Positions 7,698 to 14,983 of a stretch of 19,456 nt of DNA are shown here, in pieces; positions within the stretch are counted from its first letter, which is position 1, and the number at the start of each line of letters is the position of its first letter. The notes under the pieces are model-generated. The model was not told where the DNA came from and made no database searches. It saw only the letters and a program-made list of their open reading frames with translations. Source of the DNA: JBLIKP01 sp047635375 (GTDB lineage Bacteria > Bacteroidota > Bacteroidia > Sphingobacteriales > Sphingobacteriaceae). The stretch lies in the NCBI GenBank assembly GCA_047635375.1, contig JBLIKP010000043.1, positions 1 through 19,456 of the forward strand. The letters are read 5' to 3'. The translations under genes were made by a program, and so were the position numbers.

Positions 7698-8468
7698 TTA
7701 TTTAAAAACCCATTTATTTAAAGGTTCGATTGCATGGTGGGCAGTGAAGTCAAATTGGACAGGAACAACTGAAATGAAGTTGTTTTTTAGGGCCCATTCA
7801 TCGGTATCAGTGCCGGTATCGTTGAGTGTAAATTTTCCGGTTAACCAGAAATATTTTCTTCCCGTTGGGTCAACCCGTTCCTCAAATTCTTCTTCCCATT
7901 TTGCTACTGCTTGACGGCAAATCTTTATTCCTTTGATGTTATTATCGGCAGGGAAATTCACGTTAAGGAGTGAATCCTTTGGCAGCCCATTTTTCAAAGT
8001 TTGGGATACAATTTGCTCAATAGATTCACGAATAGGTTCGAAATCGATGTCATGGGAATAGTTGCAATGTGAAAATCCTATTGATGGTATCCCTTCAATT
8101 GCCCCTTCCATGGCCGCCGACATTGTCCCACTATAAATTACATTTATTGAGGAGTTGGAACCATGGTTAATTCCAGAGACACAAAGATCTGGTTGACGGT
8201 GAAGAATTTTATTTACGGCAAGCTTTACGCAATCTACGGGGGTTCCACTTGATTGGTAACAAGGGATTCCTGGGAAAACCTCGCACTTATCAAGCCTTAA
8301 AGGCTTCCCAATAGTTATTGCATGGCCCATTCCGGATTGGGGACTGTCGGGTGCTACCACCACAACATCACCGAATTTTTGCATTATTTCAACCAAGAAT
8401 TTTATTCCAGGTGCTGTAATGCCGTCGTCGTTGGTAACCAAGATCGTAGGGCGCTTATTTTCTTCCAT
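7698..8468 (-). CDS. surE: 5'/3'-nucleotidase SurE
   Basis: SurE is a metal-dependent survival-protein phosphatase that removes phosphate from nucleoside monophosphates. NDDG at residues 13-16 supplies the two metal-binding aspartates. DSPQSGMG (near 42-49) supplies the serine ligand loop, and SGINHGSN gives the downstream asparagine. SGTPVDCVKLAV and YSGTMSAAMEGAIEG are further family blocks. I placed the start at the ATG at 8468 (MEENKRPTILVTNDDG). An ATG six codons earlier is possible, but family members begin just before ILVTNDDG. Including this start the protein has 256 residues, a usual size. It heads the minus-strand unit surE, small membrane protein, lpxB, spoIID-like, and is divergent from the DCC gene with about 70 bp between them. 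Assignment is firm. Confidence 0.94.
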   Translation of the reverse strand: MEENKRPTILVTNDDGITAPGIKFLVEIMQKFGDVVVVAPDSPQSGMGHAITIGKPLRLDKCEVFPGIPCYQSSGTPVDCVKLAVNKILHRQPDLCVSGINHGSNSSINVIYSGTMSAAMEGAIEGIPSIGFSHCNYSHDIDFEPIRESIEQIVSQTLKNGLPKDSLLNVNFPADNNIKGIKICRQAVAKWEEEFEERVDPTGRKYFWLTGKFTLNDTGTDTDEWALKNNFISVVPVQFDFTAHHAIEPLNKWVFK

Positions 8469-8539
8469 AAGTGCGAAAATAACCAATTAATTTTTTGTTC
8501 GAATGAATAATTCCTCACATTTGAGGAAAACCAAATTTA

Positions 8540-8938
8540 GTGGAAGAAACAGATTCAATTATTAACTCAAAAATCCCGCATAATGTGTTGGAGTTTGATG
8601 GCTATTGCGCCTTATGTAATTTGGCGGTGAACGTGGTTTTAAAGTTCGATAAAACACAAAAAATTAAAGTTAGGGTGTTGTCTGAAGATCCAAATTTCAA
8701 GAACGATACCCTTTACTTTTGGAACAATGGAATTAGGCTTGAAAAATCCGACGCAGTATTCGCAATTATTGAGCAGTTAAAGGGTGGCTTTCTGTTGTTT
8801 AGGTTTTTTAAAATATTACCTAAACGGGCTAATGATGCCATATATGGTTGGATTTCAAGAAATAGATATTCAATTTTTGGGAAGAGGAGCTCCTGCCGAA
8901 TACCCACAGAAAAAGACAAAAACAGATTTATTTCGTAA
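8540..8938 (+). CDS. DCC-family (DUF393) thiol-disulfide oxidoreductase-like protein
   Basis: The 132-residue protein opens with FDGYCALCN, the DxxCxxC motif (D20, C23, C26) that names the DCC family, and ends with the other family block, DAIYGWISRNRYSIFGKR followed by CRIP. These proteins resemble thioredoxins and are predicted to act in thiol-disulfide or redox exchange, but substrates are unknown. The start is GTG at 8540: an in-frame TGA lies at 8522-8524, no ATG occurs between that stop and the motif, and the distance to the first beta-strand is right. It is divergent from surE and lies 8 bp upstream of crtZ, so the two are likely co-transcribed. Confidence 0.85.
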   Translation: MEETDSIINSKIPHNVLEFDGYCALCNLAVNVVLKFDKTQKIKVRVLSEDPNFKNDTLYFWNNGIRLEKSDAVFAIIEQLKGGFLLFRFFKILPKRANDAIYGWISRNRYSIFGKRSSCRIPTEKDKNRFIS

Positions 8939-8946
8939 TTGGAAAT

Positions 8947-9384
8947 ATGGTAGAAGTATTAATATTAATCGGGACTTTTATATTCATGGAAGGGTTTTCA
9001 TGGTTTGTTCATAAGTATTTATTTCATGGACCATTATGGTTTATCCATAAAACCCACCATAGTCCGCGCAAGGGCTGGTTTGAGCTTAACGATTTGTTTT
9101 CCTTAGGTTTTGGGGGTATTGCTGTGATATTAATAATTGTAGGACTTCCAAAATTCACTTTTCAATTTTGGATTGGCGCGGGAATTACCCTTTACGGGTT
9201 GGTATACTTCATTTTTCACGATATGTTTATCCATGGAAGGTTTGCCAAATGGAAATCGGATAATAAGTATTTAATGGCGATAAGGAAGGGACATAAAGTC
9301 CATCATAAACAGATGAAGAAAAATCCTAGTGAAGAATTTGGACTGTTGGCAGTTGGCCGTAAATACTTTAAGAAGAAACAGTAA
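8947..9384 (+). CDS. crtZ: Beta-carotene hydroxylase (CrtZ-type, fatty acid hydroxylase superfamily)
   Basis: This 145-residue membrane protein belongs to the di-iron hydroxylases. The histidine clusters are all visible: HKYLFH (22-27), HKTHH (34-38), HDMFIH (91-96) and HKVHH (116-120). Between them are hydrophobic spans around residues 5-20 and 53-90. CrtZ hydroxylates the beta-ionone rings of beta-carotene to make zeaxanthin, the yellow pigment typical of many marine Flavobacteria. FELND after the second cluster matches the CrtZ subgroup rather than sterol desaturases. No other carotenoid gene (crtB, crtI, crtY) is in the window. It follows the DCC gene by 8 bp and converges with the ChaN-like gene. 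The product call is good; zeaxanthin production is inferred. Confidence 0.88.
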   Translation: MVEVLILIGTFIFMEGFSWFVHKYLFHGPLWFIHKTHHSPRKGWFELNDLFSLGFGGIAVILIIVGLPKFTFQFWIGAGITLYGLVYFIFHDMFIHGRFAKWKSDNKYLMAIRKGHKVHHKQMKKNPSEEFGLLAVGRKYFKKKQ

Positions 9385-9403
9385 CCTAAATTAATAGGTT
9401 TTT
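9383..9403 (+). terminator. Weak terminator between convergent crtZ and ChaN-like gene
   Basis: AACCTA (9383-9388) and TAGGTT (9395-9400) form a 6-bp stem with a 6-nt loop, followed by more T on the plus strand. It overlaps the stop codons of both converging genes, which are only 6 bp apart. The stem is short and AT-rich, so the call is tentative. Confidence 0.4.
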
Positions 9404-10245
9404 GTCATGTTTTCGGGAATGACTAGAATGAAATCAGCTAGTTTTTTATTTCCATCCTCTAATTTTTTTATATTTTTTTGTTCGACTGTGGCAATGGTGG
9501 TGATTCTTTTTGCGGGATCATATTTGTTTAGGTACCAATTTATTCCTTGATACTCATTGGAATGATAAGTTCCATTGAAGTGCAGAAAAACATGATCAGG
9601 TTGCTGACCTTTAGCAATGAAATAGGCCATAGTGGCATCCTTAATGGCCTGTGCCTTGGGCAGGTTTTCGGCTCCATGTCCGGGCATCATTTTAGCCATA
9701 CCAGCATAAAGTGAAAGTTCAGGATCGTAGGAAATTGGAAGAGGGGCAACCCATTTTTTTTCCGATGATTTTAAACTGTCCAGTGCCTCGAAACCGTTAT
9801 GAAAAACTTTATTAGCGAATCGTCGAGGGACATTTGTTGCAATAAAATCAAGATTGTTGTCCTTCGCGAAATCTACAAGAGGTGCGTAATCTGTAGAATG
9901 ATTCGGCCATAGCCTAATCAATGAATCCAAGGCTTTTTTATCAATTTCCCCTTTTACATATTTGGCTAAAGCCGAATTGTTGTCTCTTTCAAACATTTCG
10001 GCGCCAAGCACCAAGGGAGTTCTCTCAAATAGCTTTGAAGCTGTTTCAAGCTGAATCCAATGACACATTGAGTTATTATGAAGCTCCCCAAATAATACTA
10101 TGTTCGCCTTATTAAGCTCTTTAATGTATTTTTTGAATGAAATTTCTTTTCCATTTTTCGTGAATATCCGATAGGCTGGATTCTTATTTCCAGCAAAAGC
10201 GGAAAAGGAAAAAAGGATCAGCGCGAGAAGGATTGATCTTTTCAT
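9391..10245 (-). CDS. ChaN-like (DUF399) secreted protein
   Basis: The 284-residue protein starts with a signal peptide (MKRSILLALILFSFSAFAG), cleaved probably after AFA. No lipobox cysteine is present, unlike the ChaN lipoproteins of Proteobacteria. The mature part has the family signature VLFGELHNNSMCHW (50-63), GAEMFERD (81-88), a DNNLDFIATNVPRR block and HFNGTYHS near the C-terminus. ChaN of Campylobacter binds haem as a dimer and is iron-regulated; a related fold occurs in EreA-like proteins. Here a haem or metal role is possible but not proven. The ATG overlaps the stop of the MarC-family gene by one base (TAATG), indicating coupled translation of a two-gene unit. No Fur-like operator was recognised. 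Confidence 0.78.
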   Translation of the reverse strand: MKRSILLALILFSFSAFAGNKNPAYRIFTKNGKEISFKKYIKELNKANIVLFGELHNNSMCHWIQLETASKLFERTPLVLGAEMFERDNNSALAKYVKGEIDKKALDSLIRLWPNHSTDYAPLVDFAKDNNLDFIATNVPRRFANKVFHNGFEALDSLKSSEKKWVAPLPISYDPELSLYAGMAKMMPGHGAENLPKAQAIKDATMAYFIAKGQQPDHVFLHFNGTYHSNEYQGINWYLNKYDPAKRITTIATVEQKNIKKLEDGNKKLADFILVIPENMTKTY

Positions 10246-10817
10246 TATATCATTGCCCAGTTAGTTTTGATTAGCTTGATTGAAATGGCCAATAGAATTA
10301 TTCCAAAGATTTTTCTTAGGATAGTGGCACCTTGAGGCCCCAATTTTTTTTGTAGCCATTTTGAGCTTTTCAATACTACGTAAATGATTATTAAATTCAG
10401 AATTATCCCAATTATTAGATTAAGGTTATGGTATTCTGCTTTAAGTGAAAGGATTGTAGTTAGTGTCCCTGCACCCGCAATCATTGGGAATGCAATCGGG
10501 AAAATTGATGGAGAATCAAAGTTTTCATCGGTTTTGAAAAGGTCGATTCCAAGAATCATTTCAAGCCCAATAATGAAAATCACTATTCCACCAGCAATCG
10601 CGAATGCACCTATATCGACCCCAAAAAGATTTAATATTCCTTCACCAACATACATGAAAGTGATCATTAAAACCCCCGAAACTATTGTTGCCTTGCGGGC
10701 TTCAATGATTTTACCCTTGTTCTGTAAGGTTAGCACTATTGGGATATTTCCAATAATATCTATGATTGAAAATAAAATCAGGGTTACTGATAGGGTCTCT
10801 TTAAGATCGAAAATCAT
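10245..10817 (-). CDS. MarC-family integral membrane protein
   Basis: This 190-residue, highly hydrophobic protein has about six predicted membrane helices and the MarC family layout: an N-terminal helix containing SIIDIIGNIPIVL (compare the DPIGNLP block of the family), GGIVIFIIGLEMILGI around residues 75-90, and FPIAFPMIAGAGTLTTILSL (108-127), which is the second conserved repeat. MarC proteins were once linked to multiple antibiotic resistance in E. coli, but that link was not upheld, so the transported substrate remains unknown. The first gene of a two-gene unit, it shares one base with the ATG of the ChaN-like gene. About 80 bp separate it from the end of the decayed beta-helix gene upstream. 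Confidence 0.85.
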   Translation of the reverse strand: MIFDLKETLSVTLILFSIIDIIGNIPIVLTLQNKGKIIEARKATIVSGVLMITFMYVGEGILNLFGVDIGAFAIAGGIVIFIIGLEMILGIDLFKTDENFDSPSIFPIAFPMIAGAGTLTTILSLKAEYHNLNLIIGIILNLIIIYVVLKSSKWLQKKLGPQGATILRKIFGIILLAISIKLIKTNWAMI

Positions 10818-10898
10818 GTCGGTTAGGTTTGATTTGTTGCGAAGTTAAGAAGGACAATTGAAAACTATATGTGTTTCATTAATTTTTAATTATCCTTT

Positions 10899-13511
10899 TC
10901 AAATAAAAGACCCCTTTTCTGTTAATTCCTCGAAGGAAATGCACCCCAGATGGGAGAGATTCAATATCAATTGATGTTTTGATGGCTGGTCTAACCATGT
11001 TCTAATAAGTCTCATCTCAGTAGAGAATATTTCGAAATCTATTGAGATACAAACACCATCGCCGGAATTTTTAAGGGTGTTATTATATAAGGTTATGTTT
11101 TCTGATTCGGTGCTTTTAAATGCAGCACTTTGTTCGTTGTTATTTGAGGAATTAAGAACAGTAGTGTTTTGCAGGATTTTTGTTTTGAGGTGGAAATAAT
11201 TTCTACTCCGCAATATCACCCCCTTGAAATTTCATTGGATTCATTACCCAGTATCATGTTGTTTGATACAAGATTTTCGCCCAATCCTGAAAGATTTTGC
11301 GAGATGGCGGTTATCCCACTTTTAGAAACACCAGCAATTTTATTAGCATTTATGGTAATTGCCGAGTCGCTTTCGTTAATGATTATTCCATAAGAATTTG
11401 GACTTTCAGGTTTCTCTGAAATTTCATTGTTGCTAATATTTTTGAAGTTCACATCCGCACCGAAAATCCCCGCTTTGATAAAATTAAGCATTCGATTTCC
11501 CAGTACTTCGTATCCGCTGCTCATCTTTGTGGGGAGCTCACCAAAAATCGAAATGGAGTGCGTTCCTCCGATAAAGGTGGAGTTGATAATTTTGTTATTA
11601 TTTCCACTTTCCCCATTAAAATTCAGAAACGAATTATTACTTCCAGAAACTCCAATTAAGATCTCAGCGGAAGGGTTATCAGCAATAATTATTTGGCAAT
11701 TGGAAATTGTAATGTTGGAGGCGTTTTGGGTGATAAAAATTGCCGAAGCAGTATCCGTAGCGGTGTTTTCTAAGGTCATTCCAGTGATTGAAATATGGCT
11801 TGTTCCATTAATTTTAAGCACATTGTGATTGTCGATTAACTTGGGGCTTTGGAAGATTATTTTGATTTTTTCGGGGTTAATAGGATCTCCTAAAACTGTA
11901 AGTTTCGCTTGTGCGGAAAGGTTTGGGATATTGTAAAATTCTATCTGCTCGTTATAAGTGCCAGCCTCCAATTTAAGGGTGAAAGTTCATGCTAATCCGC
12001 AGTTTTTTAGTGCCAAAGAAGCCTCAGTTATCGTATTGAAATCGGTTTGGAGAGATGGACCAACGAGGTAAGTCCCAAAAAATCCGATGCATATATTTTG
12101 CATAATAAGTCGTTTGATGGATTAATATCTTCGGCCATTGAGCCAGCAACAATTTTTACGCAAACTGGAACCTCGCCTAATGTTTTTTCAACTTTTAGCT
12201 CTTGAGTGAATGCAAAGGTTTCGCGGTCACCAATTTCTTCTAAACTTGATATAGTATAGGTTTCGCCATTATCAAAGGGATATTGCAAGGAAACTTCTTT
12301 TCCAACCAAGCTTCCTAGTCCCTCATTAATAAGTTCAACGGTTAAGTTGGATTGTCCTGGGGTTAAGGATTGAATTAGCGTCTTTTTCTGTATGTTGTTG
12401 TTAGTTTTCAAGGGTTGGGTATTCTTTGAAATCGTAGTTTTCAATAACCTCTCCATTGTTGAAATAATTGTTAAAATCGGATTCGTAGGTTGTAATTGTG
12501 TCGTTTCCAATGCGTTCAATCACCACTGAATAGCCTTCTCCGTAATTTGAAAAGATGTTGTTTTTTATAAAAAATTGTTCCCGACTAACATCCACCCAAA
12601 GTGCCGCCGATTCTTTCCCTTCTTCATCATAATGCACAGAGTTATTATACATTTCAAGTTGGTGAGGGTGAACAACCTGAATCCCATAACCCTTGGTTAC
12701 AGATTCAAATCCTCCGACAATCATATTGTTTTTAAAAACCGAGTTGTACGGTCCGTTTGAGTATAAGCCTACTGCAAAATCTCGAGGGATATCAGTTTTA
12801 CGCATTCTTATGTAATTTCCTTTACTGTTCCGGAAATCTGGTATCGGATGTCAATCCCCTTGTCGTAGGCTTCTAAAACCTTGTTCCCCTTAACAAGATT
12901 GTTGACTCCATAAGTAAAAGACCCTGAGAAAATATATATCCCGGCATGACCGCCAATAATGGTGTTATTTCGAATAATATTATTTTCATTCCCCGGTTGG
13001 ACAAAAGTTTAAGGAAGACCCCTTAAACATATTCATTCGCCGATTGCGTGTCGGCTTTGATAATACAATTTTCAATGATGTTGAATTCCGAAGCAGGGTT
13101 ATTGATAGATTCAATTGCCAAGGCTTTACATTGCCAAGTTCCTGTTTTTTAAATGGTTTGGTTTTAAATTGTAAGGTGGCTTACTTCAAAAAGTTTAACT
13201 TTAGTGATTGTGTCGCTAAAAATTGTCGCATTCTTTGCATCGCTTGTCGCGGAAGTGAAAGTAACGGTATTAGCTTCAGAAGTCCCGGTTAATGCTGGGA
13301 CGGTGATTTTTTCCTCATAAAACCTAGGCTCGATATTAAAAATACTGGGGCCATTTACAACACCTGCAGTTAAATCTTCAACCTCATCGGTGATAGTTTG
13401 ATAATCGGAGTCACCAGATTTTCCAATTGAATACTCTACTTGAAAAATGGTTTGCGAAAAGCCAATAGAAGAGGATAAAAGAATGGAGAAGAGAGTGATT
13501 AAATTTTTCAA
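10899..13511 (-). pseudogene. Decayed secreted parallel beta-helix protein with two modules
   Basis: A single ancestral gene can be followed leftward from the ATG at 13511 through all three frames. It begins with a signal peptide (MKNLITLFSILLSSSIGFSQ), then module 1 (SDYQTITDEVEDLTAGVVNG, IFNIEP), asparagine-rich beta-helix rungs (NNIIRNNTIIGGHAGIYIF, SVFKNNMIVGG), a CARDB/Ig-like stretch (SNLTVELINEGLGSLVGKEV), then module 2 (GTYLVGPSLQTDFNTITEAS, LEAGTYNEQ) and more rungs (HISITGMTLENTA, SENITLYNNTLKNSGDG). Lesions: in-frame stops at 13164-13166, 13149-13151, 13023-13025 and 11987-11989, and frameshifts near 13000-13020, 12820-12840, 12405-12425, 12077-12085 and 11180-11220. Proteins of this type are exported, often by the type IX system, and bind or cut polysaccharides. 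No C-terminal sorting domain is recognisable, so the 3' end also seems lost. The pieces are not separate genes. Confidence 0.85.
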
Positions 13512-13560
13512 AAGCTTCTAGGATTATTTAGAAACCTCAAATTAAACGATTTAATAGGGA

Positions 13561-14112
13561 TTATTTTTTCAGGTCTTTTTTTACCTCTTTGGCCTGGTTA
13601 ATGTGTCTGAAATTATGTTGGGTAATTATTTCCAATGCGGTTTCAATTGGGTAAACAATTTTATTGTTTGCCGGCGACGCTACCATTTTATTCTTCCCGA
13701 AGAAAGGTTCTAATTTAGCAATGTATGTCGATAATGCTCTTTGTGAATTTTCAAATTCCACAAAAATCTCAGAGGTAAGGTCACTTTGCGTTGGGTCCCA
13801 AAGTGGGAAGGTTCTAATTTTCTTTTTTCGAGAAGGTTCTACTGAGTTCAAAATCACTTTCCCGAAAAAATTAGCAAGGAATTTCACTTTTCCTAGAAAT
13901 CCGAAGGTGTGTTGATTGCTTAGGATTTCGTCAAAATTCTTATGGTAGGAATTCGCGGTTAGGGTCAGATGTTGAATGTTCTCAGCAATGCTCCATGACT
14001 CTGGGTTGACTTTGAAATTCAGGTCCTCCTGAGTTAAAGATGAAAACTCGCCCTTAATTTGCTTAATAGCTTCTTGAATGTTTGCCAACCATAGGTCTTT
14101 ATTCGCTTCCAT
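13561..14112 (-). CDS. DinB-superfamily protein
   Basis: A 183-residue protein with the four-helix DinB/YfiT-like metalloenzyme fold. Diagnostic pieces are the ESWSIAENIQHLTLTANSYH helix, containing the first metal-ligand histidine in QHL, and the C-terminal HNFRHINQA, which provides the other two histidines. Members include thiol transferases that use bacillithiol or similar cofactors, and many uncharacterised proteins in Bacteroidota; the reaction here is unknown. I start at the ATG at 14112 (MEANKDLWLANIQEA). A longer frame to 14196 exists, but its extra 28 residues run back over the terminator of tRNA-Met and do not look like the family. TACCTTTA, one mismatch from the -7 consensus, lies at 14129-14136 on the minus strand, 16 bp before this ATG, and supports the choice. 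Confidence 0.78.
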   Translation of the reverse strand: MEANKDLWLANIQEAIKQIKGEFSSLTQEDLNFKVNPESWSIAENIQHLTLTANSYHKNFDEILSNQHTFGFLGKVKFLANFFGKVILNSVEPSRKKKIRTFPLWDPTQSDLTSEIFVEFENSQRALSTYIAKLEPFFGKNKMVASPANNKIVYPIETALEIITQHNFRHINQAKEVKKDLKK

Positions 14113-14128
14113 AATACATGTTGTGGGG

Positions 14129-14136
14129 TAAAGGTA
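14129..14136 (-). promoter_or_regulatory. Probable -7 box for the DinB-like gene
   Basis: The minus strand reads TACCTTTA, one base off the TAnnTTTG consensus and off the TACCTTTG boxes at 14963, 16449 and 18863. Its short distance to the ATG at 14112 matches theirs. Confidence 0.4.
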
Positions 14137-14184
14137 ATATTGAAAATCCCTTTTTCGATGAAAAATGGAAGAAAAGAGCATAAA

Positions 14185-14212
14185 AAAAGGCTGCAAAATT
14201 TTGCAGCCTTTT
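14185..14212 (-). terminator. Terminator after tRNA-Met
   Basis: A perfect 28-bp palindrome, AAAAGGCTGCAAAA followed directly by its complement, lies 5 bp beyond the tRNA 3' end. On the minus strand the stem runs into a T tract, so it is a strong intrinsic terminator that separates the tRNA from the DinB-like gene. Confidence 0.87.
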
Positions 14213-14217
14213 AATAG

Positions 14218-14291
14218 TAGCGAGAAGCAGAATCGAACTGCCGACCTCAGGGTTATGAATCCTGCGCTCTAACCATCTGAGCTACCTCGCC
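14218..14291 (-). tRNA. tRNA-Met (anticodon CAT), elongator type
   Basis: The minus strand gives a full 74-nt cloverleaf: acceptor GGCGAGG/TCTCGCT, D stem GCTC/GAGC, anticodon stem CAGGA/CCCTG with an A-C mismatch at the loop end, loop TTCATAA, and T stem GGCAG/CTGCT with TTCGATT. The anticodon is CAT. The anticodon stem lacks the three G-C pairs of initiator tRNA, so elongator Met is favoured; a lysidine-modified tRNA-Ile(CAT) is less likely. CCA is not encoded. Confidence 0.9.
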
Positions 14292-14315
14292 AAATTCCGT
14301 TTTTGAATTGGTCTG

Positions 14316-14323
14316 CAAATATA
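14316..14323 (-). promoter_or_regulatory. -7 promoter box for tRNA-Met
   Basis: The minus strand reads TATATTTG, an exact TAnnTTTG match, placed 25 bp upstream of the mature tRNA 5' end. No clear -33 element is visible further upstream. Confidence 0.55.
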
Positions 14324-14545
14324 GGGCATTTGAAAATGTTATTTAAAGATTTTAGGACTAAAATTTTAAAAAAATAATAAGACCGGGTTAACACCCTGAA
14401 AATAGGTGAGTTTTGATGAAGCAAATTGTACATGTATTTTGAGGGGCAATTATTTAACTTGTTCTAAATTCGAATATTAATTGGATTTAGAAATAAAAAA
14501 TATTAGAATTGCGTAAAGGCCCTTTTACAATTTAAACAGCAATAG

Positions 14546-14929
14546 ATGTCCGACTTGAAAAAATACACAATGGAATTTGTGATAAAATCCTCTCCGAAAA
14601 TTTTATACAATTTCGTTTCATCACCCGCGGGTTTAGGTGAATGGTTTTCTACTAACGTTAAAATCAGTAATGATATTTACACATTTGTTTGGGATGGTGA
14701 GGGCGAGCAACGTGCTAAACTCCTTAGCAGGAAAGAATATAAATCCATAAGGTTCCAGTGGGAGGAAAACGGCGATGACACTTATTTTGAGTTTGAAATA
14801 AAAACTGATGAATTAACCAACGATGTTTCCCTAATCATTACAGATTTTGCTGAGGAGTCTGATATTGAAAGTGAATCGTTGATATGGGAAAGCCAGATTC
14901 AAGACCTATCCAGAACCATCGGAGCATAA
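14546..14929 (+). CDS. START-like (SRPBCC-fold) domain protein
   Basis: This 127-residue protein has the layout of the Bacteroidota START-like family, related to AHSA1/SRPBCC ligand-binding folds: an opening beta-strand (KKYTMEFVIKSSP), a short helix with LYNFVSSPAGLGEWF (residues 21-35), then antiparallel strands (YTFVWDGEGEQRAKLL, SIRFQWEENGDDTYFEFEI) and a closing C-terminal helix. The fold has an internal cavity for a small hydrophobic ligand, but none is known for this family. It sits 54 bp upstream of the LptF/G permease, a neighbourhood that recurs in Flavobacteria as I recall it. A role in lipid handling is therefore attractive but unproven. The start ATG is preceded by an A-rich leader with no Shine-Dalgarno sequence. 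Confidence 0.8.
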   Translation: MSDLKKYTMEFVIKSSPKILYNFVSSPAGLGEWFSTNVKISNDIYTFVWDGEGEQRAKLLSRKEYKSIRFQWEENGDDTYFEFEIKTDELTNDVSLIITDFAEESDIESESLIWESQIQDLSRTIGA

Positions 14930-14962
14930 TAATCTTTCTTCCGTTTATCCCAATTCGTTACT

Positions 14963-14970
14963 TACCTTTG
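14963..14970 (+). promoter_or_regulatory. -7 promoter box for the LptF/G gene
   Basis: TACCTTTG, an exact TAnnTTTG match, ends 13 bp before the ATG at 14984, giving a very short leader. It lies after the START-like stop, so the permease can be transcribed separately. No TTG -33 box is obvious. Confidence 0.55.
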
Positions 14971-14983
14971 GCGTTTAGGAGTT

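Noticed and set aside
10384..10848. Plus-strand open frame of 154 codons opposite the MarC-family gene
   Set aside because: It is antisense to a well-supported membrane protein, shows no family motif, and its composition is that of a complement of hydrophobic codons.
11427..11828. Plus-strand open frame of 133 codons opposite the beta-helix remnant
   Set aside because: The minus strand carries clear beta-helix rungs here; the plus frame has no recognisable feature or start context.
12028..12519. Minus-strand piece that could be read as its own gene
   Set aside because: Its sequence continues the frame-broken beta-helix protein on both sides, and its nominal start lies inside another piece, so it belongs to the pseudogene.
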